From: Arthrobacter sp.
GTDB lineage: Bacteria > Actinomycetota > Actinomycetes > Actinomycetales > Micrococcaceae
NCBI GenBank assembly: GCA_025464545.1
Contig: JAODMA010000264.1
Location: 1-7,601 of the forward strand
DNA length: 7,601 nt
Direction: 5' to 3'
Part shown: piece after piece, positions 6,193-7,601 of the stretch
How the letters are laid out: every line of letters starts with the position of its first letter
How positions within the stretch are numbered: the first letter of the stretch is position 1
Made by a program: the position numbers and the translations under genes
Notes under the pieces: generated by a model
What the model saw: the letters and a program-made list of their open reading frames with translations, nothing else
Database searches by the model: none
Told to the model about the DNA's origin: nothing

Positions 6193-6777
6193 TTAGCTCT
6201 GTGCGGCTGCCAGTTCCCGCTCGCCGTTGAAGTATTCGAGCTCCCAGCCGTCAACGGCATGGTGGTGCGCCAGGTTCAGCACGGCATTGTCAATGCTCTG
6301 CAGGGTGCGGCCGATCGCCCGGCTGAGGCTGACGCGGAGGAGCGTGCCGTGGGCGACGACCAGGACGCGGCGGCCGCGGAACTCCTCGGCCAGTGCTTCC
6401 AGCGAGTTCAACCCGCGGCGTGCCGCCTCGTCCTCGCTTTCTGCGCCGCGGAAACCACCGGGGATGCGGAGTGCGTCCAGTTCGGGGCCCGCCTGCAGGC
6501 CCTCTGCTGGTCCGAAGCTACGCTCGGTGAGCTCAGGCACGTGCCGCTCCACGTTGAGCCCCAGCCCTGCGGCAATGAGGTTGGCGGTTTCTGCGGCGCG
6601 GCTCAGCGGCGAGGAGACGATCGCATCCCACTTGTGGCCGGAAAGAAAGGCGACGGCGTCACGCGCCTGGCCGCGGCCGACGTCGTTGAGTGGAATGTCG
6701 GTGAATCCCTGCAGCCGGCGCTGCGCATTCCAGTCTGTCTGGCCATGGCGGACAAGGGCGAACGTCGTAAGGGTCAT
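6193..6777 (-). CDS. Histidine phosphatase superfamily (phosphoglycerate-mutase-like) protein
   Basis: 194 residues from ATG at 6777 (MTLTTFALVRHGQTDWN). The frame is open further upstream, and ATG 6786 (MGSMTL) is possible, but earlier residues are not phosphatase-like. The signature LVRHGQTDWN gives the phospho-accepting His11 with Arg10. IVSSPLSRAAETA supplies the second Arg (Arg60), PELTERSFGPAEG the acidic residue, and VLVVAHGTLLR the second catalytic His143. This set of residues is complete, so it should be active. Family members remove phosphate from sugar phosphates, nucleotides or cofactor precursors, or act as mutases; the short length and GFTDIPLND pattern are like the small broad-range phosphatases. 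The substrate is unknown. It is divergent from the ArfB-like gene, with about 100 nt between them. Confidence 0.92.
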   Translation of the reverse strand: MTLTTFALVRHGQTDWNAQRRLQGFTDIPLNDVGRGQARDAVAFLSGHKWDAIVSSPLSRAAETANLIAAGLGLNVERHVPELTERSFGPAEGLQAGPELDALRIPGGFRGAESEDEAARRGLNSLEALAEEFRGRRVLVVAHGTLLRVSLSRAIGRTLQSIDNAVLNLAHHHAVDGWELEYFNGERELAAAQS

Positions 6778-6784
6778 GCTTCCC

Positions 6785-6790
6785 ATTCTG
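6785..6790 (-). promoter_or_regulatory. Weak -10-like box (CAGAAT) before the histidine phosphatase
   Basis: CAGAAT on the minus strand ends 7 nt before ATG 6777, the same spacing as the better -10 boxes at 4814-4819 and 6023-6028, though it lacks the first T. No clear -35 box or ribosome-binding site at proper spacing was seen. Confidence 0.25.
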
Positions 6791-6879
6791 CCCTGACAGC
6801 GGACGTGCACCGGAATTGCGGCCACGTGAAACCGCGCGCGGGGGCTTTGATCGCGACCAGATCGTGCAACGCTAGATGC

Positions 6880-7302
6880 ATGGATCTGGAGGTGTCGCCC
6901 GCGCTCACGATTCCCGCGTCGGAACTCGGCTGGCGGTTCTCGCGTTCGTCCGGACCCGGCGGTCAACACGTCAACACCACCGATAGCCGGGTCGAACTCT
7001 CGTGGAACGTCGCAGACTCGGCGGCGCTTTCAGAGGACCAACGGCAGATGCTCATCCGGCGTCTCGGACGACGTCTCATCGCCGGGGTCATCACTGTGAC
7101 CGCCTCCGAGCAGCGCTCTCAACTGCGAAATCGCGAGATCGCCCTGGCCAAGCTCACCGACGTCGCGGCAGAGGGCCTTGCGCCCGAAGCTGCGCCCCGC
7201 CGGGCGACCAAACCCACCCGGGGCTCGAACCGTCGACGCCTCGCCGCAAAGGAACAGCGGGCGGCGACCAAACGGCAACGACAGCGGCCGTCCGCCGAGT
7301 AG
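6880..7302 (+). CDS. arfB: ArfB-like peptidyl-tRNA hydrolase (alternative ribosome-rescue factor)
   Basis: 140 residues, the usual ArfB/YaeJ length. The release-factor catalytic loop is at about 22-32 (RSSGPGGQHVN), with the GGQ tripeptide at 27-29 that triggers hydrolysis of peptidyl-tRNA in the ribosome. It is followed by the conserved RVELSWNV, VITVTASEQRSQLRNREIAL and a basic tail (about 107-140, rich in Arg/Lys and including RRATKPTRGSNRRRLAAKEQ) that in the family enters the empty mRNA channel of stalled ribosomes. It therefore probably rescues non-stop ribosomes, as a backup to tmRNA. The open frame extends upstream to 6133, but that part is antisense to the phosphatase. ATG 6880 fits the family N-terminus. 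AACGCT, six nt before the ATG, and TTTGAT at 6846-6851 (16-nt spacer) are a weak promoter candidate. No ribosome-binding site is visible. Confidence 0.93.
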   Translation: MDLEVSPALTIPASELGWRFSRSSGPGGQHVNTTDSRVELSWNVADSAALSEDQRQMLIRRLGRRLIAGVITVTASEQRSQLRNREIALAKLTDVAAEGLAPEAAPRRATKPTRGSNRRRLAAKEQRAATKRQRQRPSAE

Positions 7303-7319
7303 CGCCGTCTCCGCGGCCC

Positions 7320-7497
7320 GGCATGTCCATTCCTGCGGCCCACTCCATCGGGACATGTCCATTCTTCGGGCCAAATGTTTGGGGACATGTCCACTCCCGG
7401 GGCCGCAGAGTGGGCATATCGGGACTATGCCCAACGGTCCGAGCTCGCGGGGGACATGTCCATTCCCGCGGACCAATCCAGGGGGCATGTCCATTCC
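7320..7497. repeat. Array of five 12-bp cores (CATGTCCATTCC) at about 31-32-bp spacing, interrupted once
   Basis: Cores start at 7322, 7354, 7386, 7455 and 7486: three exact copies (7322, 7455, 7486) and two with one change (7354 ends TCT; 7386 has CAC). The steps are 32, 32, 69 and 31 bp, so one position is missing or replaced between the third and fourth cores. Each core is preceded by a G-run; in the copies at 7354, 7386 and 7455 this makes the exact palindrome GGACATGTCC. Cores one, two, three and four are followed 2-3 nt later by a GG(C/A)CC-like block. All copies point the same way. The array begins 18 nt after the arfB stop and ends about 90 nt before a possible gene start. It is not protein-coding as far as I can tell. 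It could be the end of an IS21-like element (those ends carry several short repeats bound by the transposase), a cluster of protein-binding sites, or an intergenic repeat family. Confidence 0.85.
7411..7433. repeat. Inverted repeat inside the array, 8-bp arms
   Basis: TGGGCATA (7411-7418) and TATGCCCA (7426-7433) are exact complements around a 7-nt loop. The structure lies where the regular spacing would put the fourth core. Its arms resemble degenerate cores read in both directions (GGGCATA and TATGCCCA against GGGCATG and CATGTCCA), so it may be a decayed core pair. Confidence 0.6.
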
Positions 7498-7557
7498 TCG
7501 CTCTAGACAGCGGTTTCGCCGTGGGCAAACATGGACCAAAAGGTGTCCGGTACAGAG

Positions 7558-7586
7558 TTGAGCGAGGTAGACTCAAGTTTGATACC
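7558..7586 (+). promoter_or_regulatory. Possible promoter before the right-edge start codon
   Basis: TTGAGC (7558-7563), a 17-nt spacer and GATACC (7581-7586) would form a weak -35/-10 pair, but the -10 would directly abut ATG 7587. TAGACT at 7568-7573 is a better -10 match and would leave a short leader. The DNA between 7498 and 7586 is AT-richer than the surroundings and contains no gene. Confidence 0.25.
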
Positions 7587-7601
7587 ATGACTATTCCGGA
7601 A
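7587..7601 (+). CDS. Possible first codons of a gene cut by the right edge
   Basis: ATG at 7587 opens a frame reading MTIPE to the window end, preceded by promoter-like sequence. Five codons are too few to name a family. If the array at 7320-7497 is the end of an insertion sequence this could be its first gene, but nothing in the five residues shows that. Confidence 0.3.

Noticed and set aside
6133..6879. Upstream extension of the ArfB-like frame to 6133
   Set aside because: The extra residues are antisense to the histidine phosphatase and the family starts at about MDLEVSPALTIP; ATG 6880 gives the normal length.
7320..7497. CRISPR array
   Set aside because: The repeated core is only 12 bp, spacers share sequence blocks with each other, and no cas gene is seen; CRISPR repeats are about 21 bp or more.
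7154..7588. Protein-coding frames on both strands over the repeat region (for example with repeated EWTCP)
   Set aside because: The amino-acid repeats simply reflect the DNA repeats in several frames, and no frame resembles a known fold or has a proper start signal.

Overview
The window is high-GC DNA with actinobacterial features: GC-rich third codon positions, GTG/ATG starts, four-base stop/start overlaps, and several genes whose start codon lies 6-7 nt after a TANNNT-type -10 box, which suggests leaderless transcripts. The gene content and protein style resemble Arthrobacter or a related Micrococcaceae genus. That placement is inference from the look of the sequence, not from a search.

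Layout. 1-1066 (minus): the N-terminal 355 codons of a berberine-bridge-type FAD-linked oxidoreductase that runs off the left edge. 1067-1224: a divergent promoter region with two inverted repeats. 1225-4302 (plus): a compact molybdate operon of four genes, each overlapping the next by 4 nt: a small HTH-Mop molybdate-binding protein, then modA (binding lipoprotein), modB (permease) and modC (ATPase with a C-terminal Mop/TOBE domain). 4318-4806 (minus): an AhpD/carboxymuconolactone-decarboxylase-like protein converging on modC. 4807-5009: no gene, but overlapping inverted repeats near the AhpD-like promoter and two hairpins in a row. 5010-5529 (minus): a decayed LacI-family regulator lacking its DNA-binding domain and distal C-terminus, with an internal frameshift. 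5611-6015 (minus): a glyoxalase/VOC protein with an inverted repeat over its start. 6111-6147: a perfect 15-bp-stem hairpin, the likely terminator of the next gene. 6193-6777 (minus): a histidine phosphatase. 6880-7302 (plus): an ArfB-like ribosome-rescue hydrolase. 7320-7497: an array of a 12-bp core repeated about every 31-32 bp, interrupted by a palindrome. 7587-7601: a possible start of a further gene cut by the right edge.

How it works together. HTH-Mop plus ModABC form a molybdate capture and import unit in which the first gene product could sense molybdate and regulate the operon. The other genes are ordinary single-gene housekeeping or accessory units. The left part (1-4302) is orderly. 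From 4800 rightwards there are signs of genome wear: a doubly truncated, frameshifted regulator, closely spaced hairpins, and a repeat array at the right edge that may belong to a mobile element. I see no convincing new multi-gene system. The best candidates for undescribed structure are the repeat array and the small palindromic sites at gene starts.
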